Positions 35,358-44,752 are shown, numbered from the stretch's first letter. The stretch: DNA of 64,000 bases from Taibaiella sp. (GCA_016786705.1 JAEUVV010000009.1:1-64000), one strand, 5' to 3'. Made by a program: numbers and translations. The notes: generated by a model not told the origin, from the sequence alone.

Positions 35358-35386
35358 TTGTGGATTAATAAAAAAATCTAGCTTTG
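35358..35386 (+). promoter_or_regulatory. Putative promoter before a 39-codon ORF
   Basis: TTG (35358-35360), 18 bases, then TAGCTTTG (35379-35386), a perfect -7 box 7 bp before the ATG at 35394. Confidence 0.45.
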
Positions 35387-35393
35387 CTGATAG

Positions 35394-35513
35394 ATGAAAA
35401 AAGAGATCCAGGAAAATTATTTTGCATTGGCAGAATTATTCTTACCGGAGTCTATAGAACAAGTCCTACTTACCTATCAAGGGCGCTCCGGGAAAAACGT
35501 AACAGAATATTAA
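35394..35513 (+). pseudogene. 39-aa ORF, possible ISAon1-type transposase remnant
   Basis: ATG at 35394, TAA at 35511-35513. The product reads MKKEIQENYFALAELFLPES then about 19 more residues. The AELFLPE segment resembles the short N-terminal protein of ISAon1-family transposons, whose members carry a LFLPEGLL-type start. The resemblance is short and the rest (LLTYQGRSGKNVTEY) does not continue it, so this may be a decayed leftover or a chance small gene. It overlaps the stop of the YoaK gene. Low confidence. Confidence 0.3.
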
Positions 35514-36229
35514 TGCCTGAATTTCCTTCTGAAATAATAATACCTCAAACGTATATAATCGTAAAACAAAGCCACTATAAGCACAACCACCGCTACCAGA
35601 AGTGTATGCAACAACAGCTTGCCGTATAGCACTCCGCCCAAAAGGCAGCCTGTAAAAAAGCAAAATATTATAGTTAGCTTCAGCTTGATACTTTGCACCA
35701 GCTTTTTAAAATTAAGCTTATTACTCCTGTGAAAGATCAATTGAGACAGCTCAATGCCCAGATCTGTAAAAAGGCCTGTAAGGTGCGTGGTTCTTACAAG
35801 AGAATTAGACACTTTAGTAACCAGCGCATTCTGCAATCCCATAGCAAATAACAGCATACAGGCGATCAGACGCACATCAAGAAAGGTAATACCGGCCAGG
35901 GCTATTATGGATAAAAAAAGAATTTCTACTGACATAGGCACTATGTAAGCAAACAATATACTTTTCCTGTTCAATATTTCTATCAGCAAATTGGACACAA
36001 AAGCTCCCAATAAAAAGGCTAAAATGTACAGCAATGAGACTAAAGCGAATGAATATTTTTGCAATACTATTTCTTCAGAAAAATAAGCGAAGTGTCCTGT
36101 AATATTTGTAGTGAGCACACTTAAAGCCATCACGCCACTTATATTTACCATACCTGCCACAAAAGATAACATAGCTGCCAACCTTAGATTATGGGTATAG
36201 GTTCTGCTCTTGCCTTTGTGTCGAAACAT
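35510..36229 (-). CDS. YoaK (DUF1275) family membrane protein
   Basis: The 239-aa protein has five to six hydrophobic helices: LAAMLSFVAGMVNISGVMAL, YSFALVSLLYILAFLLGAFV, ILFLSIIALAGITFLDVRLI and others. The SFVAGMVNISG and TTNITGHFA segments, with RTTHLTGLFTDLGIELSQLI in the middle, are the DUF1275 signature. The function is not established. A TACCTTTG -7 box lies at 36257-36264. The N-terminal and C-terminal tails are basic. Confidence 0.92.
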   Translation of the reverse strand: MFRHKGKSRTYTHNLRLAAMLSFVAGMVNISGVMALSVLTTNITGHFAYFSEEIVLQKYSFALVSLLYILAFLLGAFVSNLLIEILNRKSILFAYIVPMSVEILFLSIIALAGITFLDVRLIACMLLFAMGLQNALVTKVSNSLVRTTHLTGLFTDLGIELSQLIFHRSNKLNFKKLVQSIKLKLTIIFCFFTGCLLGGVLYGKLLLHTLLVAVVVLIVALFYDYIRLRYYYFRRKFRH

Positions 36230-36326
36230 CTTTTACAAAAAGTTGGTTATAATACCCAAAGGTAGAAATATAAATAAACGGGTGCTACAATACCTTTCTT
36301 TACAAGGCCCCTAAGATCAAAACTCA

Positions 36327-37829
36327 TTACCGTGCTATTTCTTCCAGGGATCGTTTCAGGATATCTACAACTACCGGCATTTCCCGCTCCTCCAGGTGAC
36401 CAAATCCAAGCCGCATCGCGGCTAACTGTTTATTCTGGTAAAGAATATTACGCGGTAAAAACAGGTTATTAATAGCGCACTGCTCTTTAAGGCGTGCTAA
36501 ATTGACCTGCTTCCTGAATACTACCCAAAAAGCCAGGCCGCCTGCCGGAGGGATAAACCTAATCCATGCCCCCAGCTCAGACTGCAACAATACTGCCATT
36601 TTATCCCGCCGCTCTTTGTAAACCTTGATAGACTTCTTAATATGCTTTTGCAATACCCCTTCTTCTATCATTTCACCCAAAGCCTGCTCCATCAATACAT
36701 CACCTTGCCGGTCTATAATCCCCAGGAATTTCCTCATTTCCCGCATGAGGTTTTGCGGGGCAACAATAAAGCCCGTCCTGAAGCCCGGGACAAGCGATTT
36801 TCCAAAAGAGCCTATATAGACCACCATACCTGCAGGATCTGCTGTTGCCAACGGTAGCATTTGCTGCTGCTCGTAATGGAAATCATAATCATGGTCATCT
36901 TCAACGATAATAAAACCATATCGCTGCGACAATTGCACTAAAGCCATCCTGCGGGCAGCGCTAAGGTTGACGGTTGTAGGATAATGATTTTGCGGAATAG
37001 CATACACCATTCTTACCGGGCATTGTTGACACAACTTTTCCAGTTCAGTAATATTCAGCCCTTCTTCGTCCACCGGGATGGTTAGCACATTTTTGGTATG
37101 CTTACGAAAAGCCATGTTGGCCGCGAAATACCCGGGATCCGGCACCACTACATAATCGTGGGGCTGCAGCAGGATCGATGAGATAATAAATAAATTCATC
37201 TCAACACTACGGGTAACCAGGATATTCTCCGCAGCTATTTTAAGCCCGCGGGTAACTTTCAAATAATCGCATAAATGCCGCTTAAAGTATTTACTCCCCT
37301 CCTGGAAGTAATAGCTCATTTTTTTGCGATTACTTTTTCGTTTCATATTGGCGGTATACAGCCGGGAAAGGTCCTTAAGCTGGGTTAAGCGGATATCGGG
37401 AGTACCATCTGTAAACAGGTAGTCACAAGTATTGTTTTCGGTAAAATGATCCAGGATGATAGAGGTCTTAAATGAAAAACCGGTTTGCGCGGGATAGTCC
37501 AGCAACTTCCCCTGCCCCCTTCCGATTACAGGCAGTTCTGAAGCAACAAAAGCACCTTTGTTAGGCTCAATCAACAACCAGCCCAGCGCATACAATTCTT
37601 CATAAGCAGCCGTAACGGTATTCCGGTGAACCTTAAGTATACCGGCAAGCGCCCTTGTTCCGGGCATTTTCTGCCCGGGTGCTAATAGTCCCTGCTGCAC
37701 TGCACTAGTAATCTGGTTGGCAATCTGGATAAAAACAGCAATACTACTTGTTCTTTCCAATGTAATAATACGCCGCAGCAGATCACCAACCGGACTAGCT
37801 GATATTTTAAAACCGGCACCCTCAACCAT
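36327..37829 (-). CDS. MocR-type (GntR/aminotransferase) transcriptional regulator
   Basis: The 500-aa protein has an N-terminal GntR winged helix (FIQIANQITSAVQQGLLAPG, MPGTRALAGILKVHRNTVTA, AYEELYALGWL) and a C-terminal fold-type I aminotransferase domain. The PLP lysine is K344 in GSFGKSLVPGFRTG; VEDDHDYDFHYE and the NHYPT motif are also present. Such MocR proteins use PLP, free or as an aldimine, as a sensor. It is divergent from the biotin operon, with 117 bp between. BioF and BioA are PLP enzymes, so the operon is a natural target, but this is inference. A TAGCTTTG box (37834-37841) sits 5 bp before the ATG. Confidence 0.9.
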   Translation of the reverse strand: MVEGAGFKISASPVGDLLRRIITLERTSSIAVFIQIANQITSAVQQGLLAPGQKMPGTRALAGILKVHRNTVTAAYEELYALGWLLIEPNKGAFVASELPVIGRGQGKLLDYPAQTGFSFKTSIILDHFTENNTCDYLFTDGTPDIRLTQLKDLSRLYTANMKRKSNRKKMSYYFQEGSKYFKRHLCDYLKVTRGLKIAAENILVTRSVEMNLFIISSILLQPHDYVVVPDPGYFAANMAFRKHTKNVLTIPVDEEGLNITELEKLCQQCPVRMVYAIPQNHYPTTVNLSAARRMALVQLSQRYGFIIVEDDHDYDFHYEQQQMLPLATADPAGMVVYIGSFGKSLVPGFRTGFIVAPQNLMREMRKFLGIIDRQGDVLMEQALGEMIEEGVLQKHIKKSIKVYKERRDKMAVLLQSELGAWIRFIPPAGGLAFWVVFRKQVNLARLKEQCAINNLFLPRNILYQNKQLAAMRLGFGHLEEREMPVVVDILKRSLEEIAR

Positions 37830-37946
37830 CCGGCAAAGCTAATACATTTGCTCAAAATTATCATTTAAGCAATGTCCTTAAAATTCAGCAGCAATTTTCA
37901 AAGCAATATTTTAATGGCTCCATCTAAACATTAAAAATACATACAC

Positions 37947-38579
37947 ATGAAAGATACACTCGTGACTATCGTCCGCAATGACGAGCTTCATGCCCGGTGG
38001 CTCAATACCTTATCTTATTTAGAGAATGTGGGCGCCAGGAAGATCTCCACTTGTGAAAATGACACAACAACCGACCTCGTTCAGCTTAAACATGCCGCGG
38101 AAGAACACCGGCATGCTTATTACCTGAAAAAGCAGATCAGCAAGCTGGCACCCAGCGCTTTTACCTGCTATGAAAGTAAAGACTTGTTTGCACCGGTATT
38201 TACCAAACAATACCTGCAAAGACTTGACCTGGCCTGCTGCCGTCAGCTGGCAAAACATTACCGTATCTCAGGTCAGCGACTGAAATACGCCGCTTACCTC
38301 TTTGTAACCTATGCCATTGAAGTACGGGCCGATGAGCTATACCCTATTTACCAGGAAGTCCTCTCGGAACTACAGTCCAGGATAATGGTCAAATCGATCA
38401 TTATGGAGGAAGAAGGCCACCTCGAAGAAATGAACCATATGCTGACCTTATTCGACCCGGAATGGAACAAACAGGCCGATAGTATCCTGGCTATAGAAAA
38501 AGAATTGTTTACCAATTGGATCACAGCGATAAACGCCGAAATCTTCAGTTATGAAGGCATTAGTACAGCAATGGCATAA
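37947..38579 (+). CDS. Ferritin-like diiron candidate protein leading the biotin operon
   Basis: The 210-aa protein has no recognised name. It looks all-helical. Two ExxH motifs are visible, E53-x-x-H56 (EEHRH) and E155-x-x-H158 (EEGH), with single glutamates E26 (YLENV) and E125 (AIEVRADE) on the helix before each. The spacings (27 and 30 residues) match the pseudo-twofold pattern of ferritin-like diiron sites (four Glu, two His). The final 29 bp overlap bioF, so it is translated with the biotin genes. No bioC, bioH, bioG, bioW, bioI or bioZ is seen in the operon. A role in making the pimeloyl moiety, for example by oxidative cleavage, is my inference. Iron binding is also inferred. Confidence 0.7.
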   Translation: MKDTLVTIVRNDELHARWLNTLSYLENVGARKISTCENDTTTDLVQLKHAAEEHRHAYYLKKQISKLAPSAFTCYESKDLFAPVFTKQYLQRLDLACCRQLAKHYRISGQRLKYAAYLFVTYAIEVRADELYPIYQEVLSELQSRIMVKSIIMEEEGHLEEMNHMLTLFDPEWNKQADSILAIEKELFTNWITAINAEIFSYEGISTAMA

Positions 38580-39669
38580 GGCCCTGGCTGCCCGGCAGGC
38601 ACAACATACTTACCGGAGCTTAAAACAATATGATACCGGTATCGATTTCCAGAGCAACGATTACCTGGGATTAAACAGGGACCCGGATTTCCGGCAACTT
38701 CTTTTAAAGGAGGTTAAAGAGCACCCCGATTGCTTATCAGGTTCGACCGGCTCCAGACTGATCAGCGGCAACAGTGCAATAGCCGAAACTACAGAATCGT
38801 TCATTGCCGCGGAACATGGCGTAGAAGCAGCTCTGTTCTTCCCATCGGGCTACAAGGCTAACCTGTCCCTGTTCTCCTGCACTTTAGGCCGTGCCGACAC
38901 TATTATTATGGATGAGCTCAGCCACAGGTCGGTGCATGACGGATGCCAGCTATCCCGGGCTAAAAAATGGAAATTCCGGCATAATGATTTAAACCATCTT
39001 GAAGTGCTCCTTAATAAAGCTACGGGGAATGTTGTGGTAGCTATAGAAAGCCTCTATTCTGTAGATGGAAACTTTGCACCCCTGAGGGAAACAATAAAAC
39101 TTTGCCGCCAATATAATGCCGGCTTAATTGTTGATGAAGCCCATGCCATCGGTGTATTCGGCAAAGGAATCGTTCACCAATGCGGGCTTCAAAATGAAGT
39201 GCTGGCCACTGTAGTTACTTATGGCAAAGCTATGGGACTCGAGGGGTCGGCCATTTTAGGCAGCCGGTTACTGAAAGATTACCTGGTCAATTATGCCGCA
39301 CCTTTTATTTATTCCACCGCACCATCGGCCTTACACCTGTTGCGCATAAAATGTGCTTACCGGTACCTGGCTGAAAACCCACAGTTACCGGTCTTATTAA
39401 GCCGCAACATTGCTTATTTCAGGTCATTTGGCATTCATAAATACGCAGAAAATGGCAGCCCGGTCCAGCTGGTCCAATTTAAAGACCAGGCTGAATTACT
39501 TAAGGCCCACCAGGAATTAAAAGACAGCGGGATAATTACCTATGCTTTATTTGCTCCCACCGTATCCCAGGGAAAAGAACGCCTAAGAATATGTATCCAT
39601 TCCTTTAATACAAAAGAAGACATTAATGCTCTTTGTAAGATCATAAAAAAATATGCCTATGTCACCTAG
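38551..39669 (+). CDS. bioF: 8-amino-7-oxononanoate synthase
   Basis: The 372-aa protein is a full BioF. DFQSNDYLGLNRDP and SGSTGSRLISGNSAIAE open the domain. IVDEAHAIGVFGKGI carries the PLP Asp and His. VVTYGKAMGLEGSAI carries the PLP lysine K226. It joins pimeloyl thioester with alanine to make KAPA. The ATG at 38551 gives a normal N-terminus and overlaps the preceding gene by 29 bp. It overlaps bioD by 17 bp. The related KBL/ALAS enzymes are alternatives, but the biotin neighbours settle the call. Confidence 0.95.
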   Translation: MKALVQQWHKALAARQAQHTYRSLKQYDTGIDFQSNDYLGLNRDPDFRQLLLKEVKEHPDCLSGSTGSRLISGNSAIAETTESFIAAEHGVEAALFFPSGYKANLSLFSCTLGRADTIIMDELSHRSVHDGCQLSRAKKWKFRHNDLNHLEVLLNKATGNVVVAIESLYSVDGNFAPLRETIKLCRQYNAGLIVDEAHAIGVFGKGIVHQCGLQNEVLATVVTYGKAMGLEGSAILGSRLLKDYLVNYAAPFIYSTAPSALHLLRIKCAYRYLAENPQLPVLLSRNIAYFRSFGIHKYAENGSPVQLVQFKDQAELLKAHQELKDSGIITYALFAPTVSQGKERLRICIHSFNTKEDINALCKIIKKYAYVT

Positions 39670-40291
39670 TTATTTTATCAGCGGCATCGGTACCGGTGTC
39701 GGGAAAACAATCGCCTCCGCTATACTTACACAAGTATGGGCCACTGATTACTGGAAACCCGTACAAGCCGGCGACCTGGATTACAGTGACAGCGATACGG
39801 TCCGCAATTTATCCCGGCGGGTAAAAAAGATACATCCCGAACGGTTCCGTTTAAACTTAGCGGCCTCACCCCATGAAGCGGCAGAGGCAGATCATCTATC
39901 TATTAGCTTAACCGATTTTGAGCTGCCGATAACTGACAACCGGCTTATTATCGAAGGCGCAGGCGGTTTATTTGTACCCCTCAACGGGCAACATTTTATG
40001 ATTGACCTGATCGAACGGCTGAAGCTCCCGGTCATATTAGTCATCCGGGATTACCTGGGCTGTATCAATCACTCTTTGTTATCCATTAATGCGCTCAGGG
40101 CAAAGAATATACCACTGGCCTATATCCTGTTCAACGGCAATTTTAAGCCGGCCACAAAAAGTATTATCCAAAAGCACCTGCCAGGCGAGGTGCTCACCCT
40201 CGATTTTCCTGAGTTAAAACAAGGAGAAGCGACCTTTATAGAAGCGATCAGTGAACACATCAAACAACAATTAAATTATAAAAGTAAATAG
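39653..40291 (+). CDS. bioD: Dethiobiotin synthetase
   Basis: The 212-aa protein starts with the P-loop [18 protein letters not shown] (GxGTGVGKT, residues 11-19). It has the BioD motifs YWKPVQAGD and [14 protein letters not shown] (the EGAGG signature). It closes the ureido ring of DAPA with CO2 and ATP. The first ATG (39653) overlaps bioF by 17 bp; a second ATG at 39659 is possible. BioB starts 9 bp after its stop. Confidence 0.95.
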   Translation: MPMSPSYFISGIGTGVGKTIASAILTQVWATDYWKPVQAGDLDYSDSDTVRNLSRRVKKIHPERFRLNLAASPHEAAEADHLSISLTDFELPITDNRLIIEGAGGLFVPLNGQHFMIDLIERLKLPVILVIRDYLGCINHSLLSINALRAKNIPLAYILFNGNFKPATKSIIQKHLPGEVLTLDFPELKQGEATFIEAISEHIKQQLNYKSK

Positions 40292-40299
40292 TACCATCA

Positions 40300-41292
40300 A
40301 TGAATCATTCCACAGAGCTGCGTCATGACTGGACGAAAGCAGAACTTGCAAACATATACCACAGCCCCTTACTGGAACTTGTTTACCAGGCCGCAAGCAT
40401 ACACCGGCAATGGCACCGCCCGGATGAAGTACAGATCTCTACGCTGCTTTCCGTAAAGACCGGCGGTTGCCCGGAAGATTGCTCTTATTGCGGCCAGGCC
40501 GCCCGTTATCATACCGACATCAAAGTACAGGCCTTACTACCTGTAGAAACGGTGATCGCTCATGCGCAAAAAGCAAAAGATTTCGGCTCCTCCCGGTTCT
40601 GCATGGCTGCCGCATGGCGGGAAGTAAGGGACAACCGGGACTTTGACCGGATCATAGAAATGGTAAAAGGCGTTAATGAACTGGGACTGGAAGTATGCTG
40701 TACTTTGGGTATGCTTACCGAAAGCCAGGCGCAACGCTTACAGGAAGCCGGTGTATATGCCTACAACCATAACCTGGACACTTCCGAAGATTATTACAAT
40801 GAGATCATTTCTACCCGCAAATTCGACAACCGGATCAATACGATCAATAATGTCCGCAAGGCCGGTATGACCGTATGTTCGGGTGGCATTATCGGTTTGG
40901 GAGAAAGCCATGAAGACCGCATCTCCATGCTACTCACCCTGGCCAATATGGAAAAGCACCCGGAATCCGTTCCTATCAACGCCCTGGCAAGGGTAAAAGG
41001 TACCCCATTGGAAAACAACCCTAAAGTGGATATCTGGGAAATGGTAAGAATGATCGCTACCGCAAGGATTGCGATGCCCGCCTCAATGGTAAGACTGAGT
41101 GCCGGAAGAATAGAAATGACGGAAACAGAACAGGCCTGGTGCTTTATGGCCGGTGCCAACTCTATCTTCACAGGAGAGCGGGAAACCTTACTGGTAACGC
41201 CGAACCCAGGAGTTACAGAAGACATGCAGATGCTACATAACCTGGGACTGAAACCAATGCCTGTTCAAAAAGAAGTATGCAAGACAACCTGA
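40300..41292 (+). CDS. bioB: Biotin synthase
   Basis: The 330-aa radical-SAM enzyme has the [4Fe-4S] cluster motif at C57, C61 and C64 ([14 protein letters not shown]). Typical BioB segments are [31 protein letters not shown] and RLSAGRIEM near the C-terminus (R of the second cluster site). It inserts sulfur into dethiobiotin. It overlaps bioA by 16 bp, suggesting coupled translation. Confidence 0.98.
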   Translation: MNHSTELRHDWTKAELANIYHSPLLELVYQAASIHRQWHRPDEVQISTLLSVKTGGCPEDCSYCGQAARYHTDIKVQALLPVETVIAHAQKAKDFGSSRFCMAAAWREVRDNRDFDRIIEMVKGVNELGLEVCCTLGMLTESQAQRLQEAGVYAYNHNLDTSEDYYNEIISTRKFDNRINTINNVRKAGMTVCSGGIIGLGESHEDRISMLLTLANMEKHPESVPINALARVKGTPLENNPKVDIWEMVRMIATARIAMPASMVRLSAGRIEMTETEQAWCFMAGANSIFTGERETLLVTPNPGVTEDMQMLHNLGLKPMPVQKEVCKTT

Positions 41293-42542
41293 TATTACAA
41301 CAAAGGGATGCCGCCGTCAACTGGCATCCCTACACCCAGATGAAGACCACCGAAACGATCCCTATCGTATCCGGCCGGGGTGCTTATTTATTCGATGCAG
41401 CGGGCAGACGGTATATAGATGCCATATCCTCCTGGTGGGTTACCCTCCACGGGCATGCCCATCCCTATATCGCCGGGCAGGTAGCCACACAGCTCAACAC
41501 CCTGGAACAGGTCATTTTTGCTGGCTTTACCCATCCTAAAGCAATTGAATTGTCAGAACGGTTATTAGGCCTGTTGCCGGCTAACCAGCAAAAGGTTTTT
41601 TATTCTGATAACGGCTCTACCGCCGTAGAAGTAGCGGTAAAAATGTGTATACAGTATTATGCTAACCTGGGCCTGCCCAAAACCAAAATACTGGCCTTCA
41701 AAAATGGGTACCACGGTGATACTTTTGGTACCATGTCGCTCAGCGAACGGAATACCTGGACTGCTCCTTTCGCCCAACAGCTGTTTGAAGTAATCTATAT
41801 AGAAGTACCGGACCGAACCAACATAGAACAGGTTAAAGCAAGCATAGATCTACATGCATCCGAAGCGATCTGTTTTATTTATGAACCCCTCGTACAGGGT
41901 GCTGCCGGAATGCTGATGCACGAGGCGCAATACCTTAACCTGCTTCTGAATCATTGCCGTTCAAAAAATATCCTGCTGATACAGGATGAGATCTTCGTTG
42001 GCTTTGGCAGGACCGGGTCTTTATTCGCCGCCGACCAGCTGGATTGTACCCCGGATCTCATGTGCTTTTCCAAAGGCCTGACCGGCGGGACTATGCCTAT
42101 GGGCATAACGACGGCTACCAATGCTATCTATAACGCTTTCCTTTCCGATGAGAAATCAAAAGCCTTTTTCCATGGCCATTCCTTTACGGCCAACCCATTA
42201 GCCTGTACCGCCGCATTAGCCAGCCTGGACCTCCTTCTGTCCAGTGACACCCAAGAAAAGATCAACAGTATCTGCACACGCCATAAAACGTTTGTACAGC
42301 ATTTCCAATCAGCAAAAGCTATCGCAAGACAATGCGGAACGATCCTGGCTGTTGAAATTACTACCGGCGAAAGCTCCTATTTCAACGCGCTGCAACCCTA
42401 TTTGTATCACTATTTCCTTGAGCGCAATATTATCATAAGACCTTTGGGTAATATCATTTACCTGGTACCGCCCTATTGCATCAGCGCAGAGGACCTGGAT
42501 TATATTTATGCAACGATTATGGAGCTGATTGATAAAATATAG
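41277..42542 (+). CDS. bioA: Adenosylmethionine-8-amino-7-oxononanoate aminotransferase
   Basis: The 421-aa class III aminotransferase has the BioA hallmark WHPYTQM near its start and [38 protein letters not shown] follows, then the PLP lysine K266 in [14 protein letters not shown]. It converts KAPA to DAPA, commonly using SAM as amino donor. It is the last clear gene of the operon. A perfect TATATTTG box (42591-42598) lies before the next gene. Confidence 0.96.
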   Translation: MQDNLILQQRDAAVNWHPYTQMKTTETIPIVSGRGAYLFDAAGRRYIDAISSWWVTLHGHAHPYIAGQVATQLNTLEQVIFAGFTHPKAIELSERLLGLLPANQQKVFYSDNGSTAVEVAVKMCIQYYANLGLPKTKILAFKNGYHGDTFGTMSLSERNTWTAPFAQQLFEVIYIEVPDRTNIEQVKASIDLHASEAICFIYEPLVQGAAGMLMHEAQYLNLLLNHCRSKNILLIQDEIFVGFGRTGSLFAADQLDCTPDLMCFSKGLTGGTMPMGITTATNAIYNAFLSDEKSKAFFHGHSFTANPLACTAALASLDLLLSSDTQEKINSICTRHKTFVQHFQSAKAIARQCGTILAVEITTGESSYFNALQPYLYHYFLERNIIIRPLGNIIYLVPPYCISAEDLDYIYATIMELIDKI

Positions 42543-42619
42543 CAAAATTCCGGCGCTATTTTCTTCCGGCCTGCTAATCTTAATTAATTTTATATTTGCA
42601 GCAAATCAGTCAGTCATTC

Positions 42620-43843
42620 ATGAGCCATCGTGTCGTTATAACCGGTATGGGTATTTACTCCTGCCTGGGGGTTAATAAGGAAGAAGTAAGAGATTCATTA
42701 TTTAATGGAAGATCCGGGATCGTTTATATACCGGAGCGAAAAGAGATCGGTTACCGTTCCGCTTTAGGCGGCCTGGTACCCAAGCCTGAATTAAAAAAAT
42801 TACTGGACCGCCGTTCCCGGATCATGATGCCGGAACAGGCGGAGTTTGCCTATATGGCCACTCTGGAAGCCCTGGAGCAGGCCGGACTGGACGCCGATTT
42901 TATTCACAAAAATGAAACCGGCATTATTTATGGTAATGATAGTACGGCCCAACCTACTATTGAGGGTTTTGATATTGTAAGAGAAAAAAAGGATACCATG
43001 ATGCTGGGTTCCGGCTCGGTATTCCAGGTCCTGAATTCAACCGTGACGATGAACCTGTCCACTATTTTTAAGCTGACAGGTATTAATTTCTCCCTGAGCG
43101 CTGCCTGTGCCAGCGGCTCCCACTCTATCGGCATGGGCTATTTATTCATAAAAAACGGCTTGCAAGACCGGGTGATCTGTGGTGGCGCCCAGGAAATCAA
43201 CAATTACTCTATGGCCAATTTTGACGCTTTGGGTACTTTCTCCAGCAGGGAATCGGAGCCGGCGAAAGCTTCAAGACCCTTCGACAGGGACCGCGACGGC
43301 CTGGTGCCTGGCGGCGGGGCGGCAACAGTTATTATCGAAAGCCTCGAAGCGGCCCAGGCAAGAGGCGCTAATATCCTGGCCGAGATCGTAGGCTATGGCT
43401 TTTCTTCCAACGGGGAACATATTTCAAATCCAAGTGCCAACGGGCAGATCGTTTCTATCAATAAAGCATTAAAAGACTCCGGTTTACAGGCCGACAATAT
43501 CCAATATGTGAACGCCCATGCGACTTCGACCCCTGCCGGGGACGGCGTGGAAGCGGAAGCCATCTTTAATGTCTTCGGATCTAAAGTACCGGTCAGCTCT
43601 ACCAAGTCGATGACAGGGCATGAGTGCTGGATGGCCGGGGCCAGTGAAATCGTGTACAGCACCCTGATGTTGCAAAACGATTTCATGGCGCCTAATATCA
43701 ATTTCGAAAACCCGGATGAACATTCCGCAAAGATCAACATCATCCCGGAAACCCTCGAAGGCAGGTTTGATACCTTCCTGTCTAACTCCTTTGGTTTTGG
43801 CGGTACAAATTCTTCCCTGATCGTTACCCGGTTTATCCCTTAA
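42620..43843 (+). CDS. Beta-ketoacyl-ACP synthase (KAS I/II type)
   Basis: The ATG at 42620 gives MSHRVVITGMGIYSCLG, the normal KAS start, and 407 aa; a TTG start 8 codons upstream is less likely. The catalytic triad is C163 (SAACASGS), H300 (VNAHATSTPAGD) and H334 (STKSMTGHE, with K329). RPFDRDRDGLVPGGGAAT is also typical. It condenses acyl-ACP with malonyl-ACP. It is followed 3 bp later by an LpxL-like acyltransferase. It may serve lipid or polyene synthesis, or a short-chain step near biotin; neither is shown. It has its own -7 box at 42591-42598. Confidence 0.92.
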   Translation: MSHRVVITGMGIYSCLGVNKEEVRDSLFNGRSGIVYIPERKEIGYRSALGGLVPKPELKKLLDRRSRIMMPEQAEFAYMATLEALEQAGLDADFIHKNETGIIYGNDSTAQPTIEGFDIVREKKDTMMLGSGSVFQVLNSTVTMNLSTIFKLTGINFSLSAACASGSHSIGMGYLFIKNGLQDRVICGGAQEINNYSMANFDALGTFSSRESEPAKASRPFDRDRDGLVPGGGAATVIIESLEAAQARGANILAEIVGYGFSSNGEHISNPSANGQIVSINKALKDSGLQADNIQYVNAHATSTPAGDGVEAEAIFNVFGSKVPVSSTKSMTGHECWMAGASEIVYSTLMLQNDFMAPNINFENPDEHSAKINIIPETLEGRFDTFLSNSFGFGGTNSSLIVTRFIP

Positions 43844-43846
43844 ATC

Positions 43847-44752
43847 ATGCTGTCTTACTACCTGGCCTACCCTGTTCTATACCTGATCTCGTTGCTTCCG
43901 CTGCGGGTGCTTTATGTATTTTCCAGCTTTTTCAAATTTATTTTATTTGATTGCATCGGTTACCGGAAAAAAGTGATCTTAACCAATTTACGCAACTCTT
44001 TCCCGGATAAAAGTGAACAGGAAATCCAGGTTATCGCCCAAAAGTTTTACCAATATTTCTGCGACCTGGTGTTTGAAATCGTTAAAAGCCTGTCGATGTC
44101 TTATAAAGAGCTGAATAAACGATTTACAATTACCGACAACGTATTAAATATATTTCAAAGCTATGCGGATCAGCAACAGTCGGTAATGGTAACTATCGGT
44201 CATCATGGCAATTGGGAATGGGCTGGAAATGCCTATAGTGTGCGGTCACCGCAAACTTTCTACGCCATTTTCAGGCCCTTGCACAACAAAGGTTTTAATA
44301 AGATTGTAGAAAAGGTGCGCACGCGTTTTAAAACGCGGTTGATCACAGATAGGGATGTCGTCGGAGCTATGCGTAATGTCCGCAACCAGCAGATCTTAAG
44401 CGCGACCGTTTTCCTGACTGACCAGACACCTTCCGGCAAGAATATGTACTGGACCAAATTCCTGAACCAGGATACACCGGTCTTCTGGGGGCCGGAGCGT
44501 ATTGCCCGTAAGTTTAACTACCCCATCATTTTTGCCGACTTTGTGCGGGAAAAACGCGGTTATTACCGGGCGGAAGCCTACGTTTTGGTTGATGATCCGC
44601 AAAAATACCCGGAAGAAGGCGCTATCTCTGAGCTGCATACACGGGCTATTGAAGCCGCCATTTTAAGCCAGCCGGAAACCTGGCTATGGACCCATAGAAG
44701 ATGGAAAAGAAAAAAGCCCGATCATCTGCCGGGCCATTCTGGAAATAATTAA
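43847..44752 (+). CDS. LpxL/HtrB-like lysophospholipid acyltransferase
   Basis: The 301-aa protein has an N-terminal membrane segment (YYLAYPVLYLISLLPLRVLY) and the family acyltransferase motif IGHHGNWEWAGNAY near residue 119 (HxxxxE). GPERIARKFNYPIIF and TRAIEAAILSQPETWLWTHR follow; the second is the conserved C-terminal end with WLWxHRRWK. It probably acylates lipid A or another membrane lipid from acyl-ACP. It is 3 bp behind the KAS gene and likely in the same transcript. Confidence 0.93.
   Translation: MLSYYLAYPVLYLISLLPLRVLYVFSSFFKFILFDCIGYRKKVILTNLRNSFPDKSEQEIQVIAQKFYQYFCDLVFEIVKSLSMSYKELNKRFTITDNVLNIFQSYADQQQSVMVTIGHHGNWEWAGNAYSVRSPQTFYAIFRPLHNKGFNKIVEKVRTRFKTRLITDRDVVGAMRNVRNQQILSATVFLTDQTPSGKNMYWTKFLNQDTPVFWGPERIARKFNYPIIFADFVREKRGYYRAEAYVLVDDPQKYPEEGAISELHTRAIEAAILSQPETWLWTHRRWKRKKPDHLPGHSGNN

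Noticed and set aside
35203..35397. ORF beginning in tRNA-Asp copy 2
   Set aside because: Its first half is the tRNA itself and its second half crosses the terminator.
44716..44734. Hairpin GCCCG/CGGGC as terminator of the acyltransferase
   Set aside because: The stem is only 5 bp, lies inside the coding region and has no T run.
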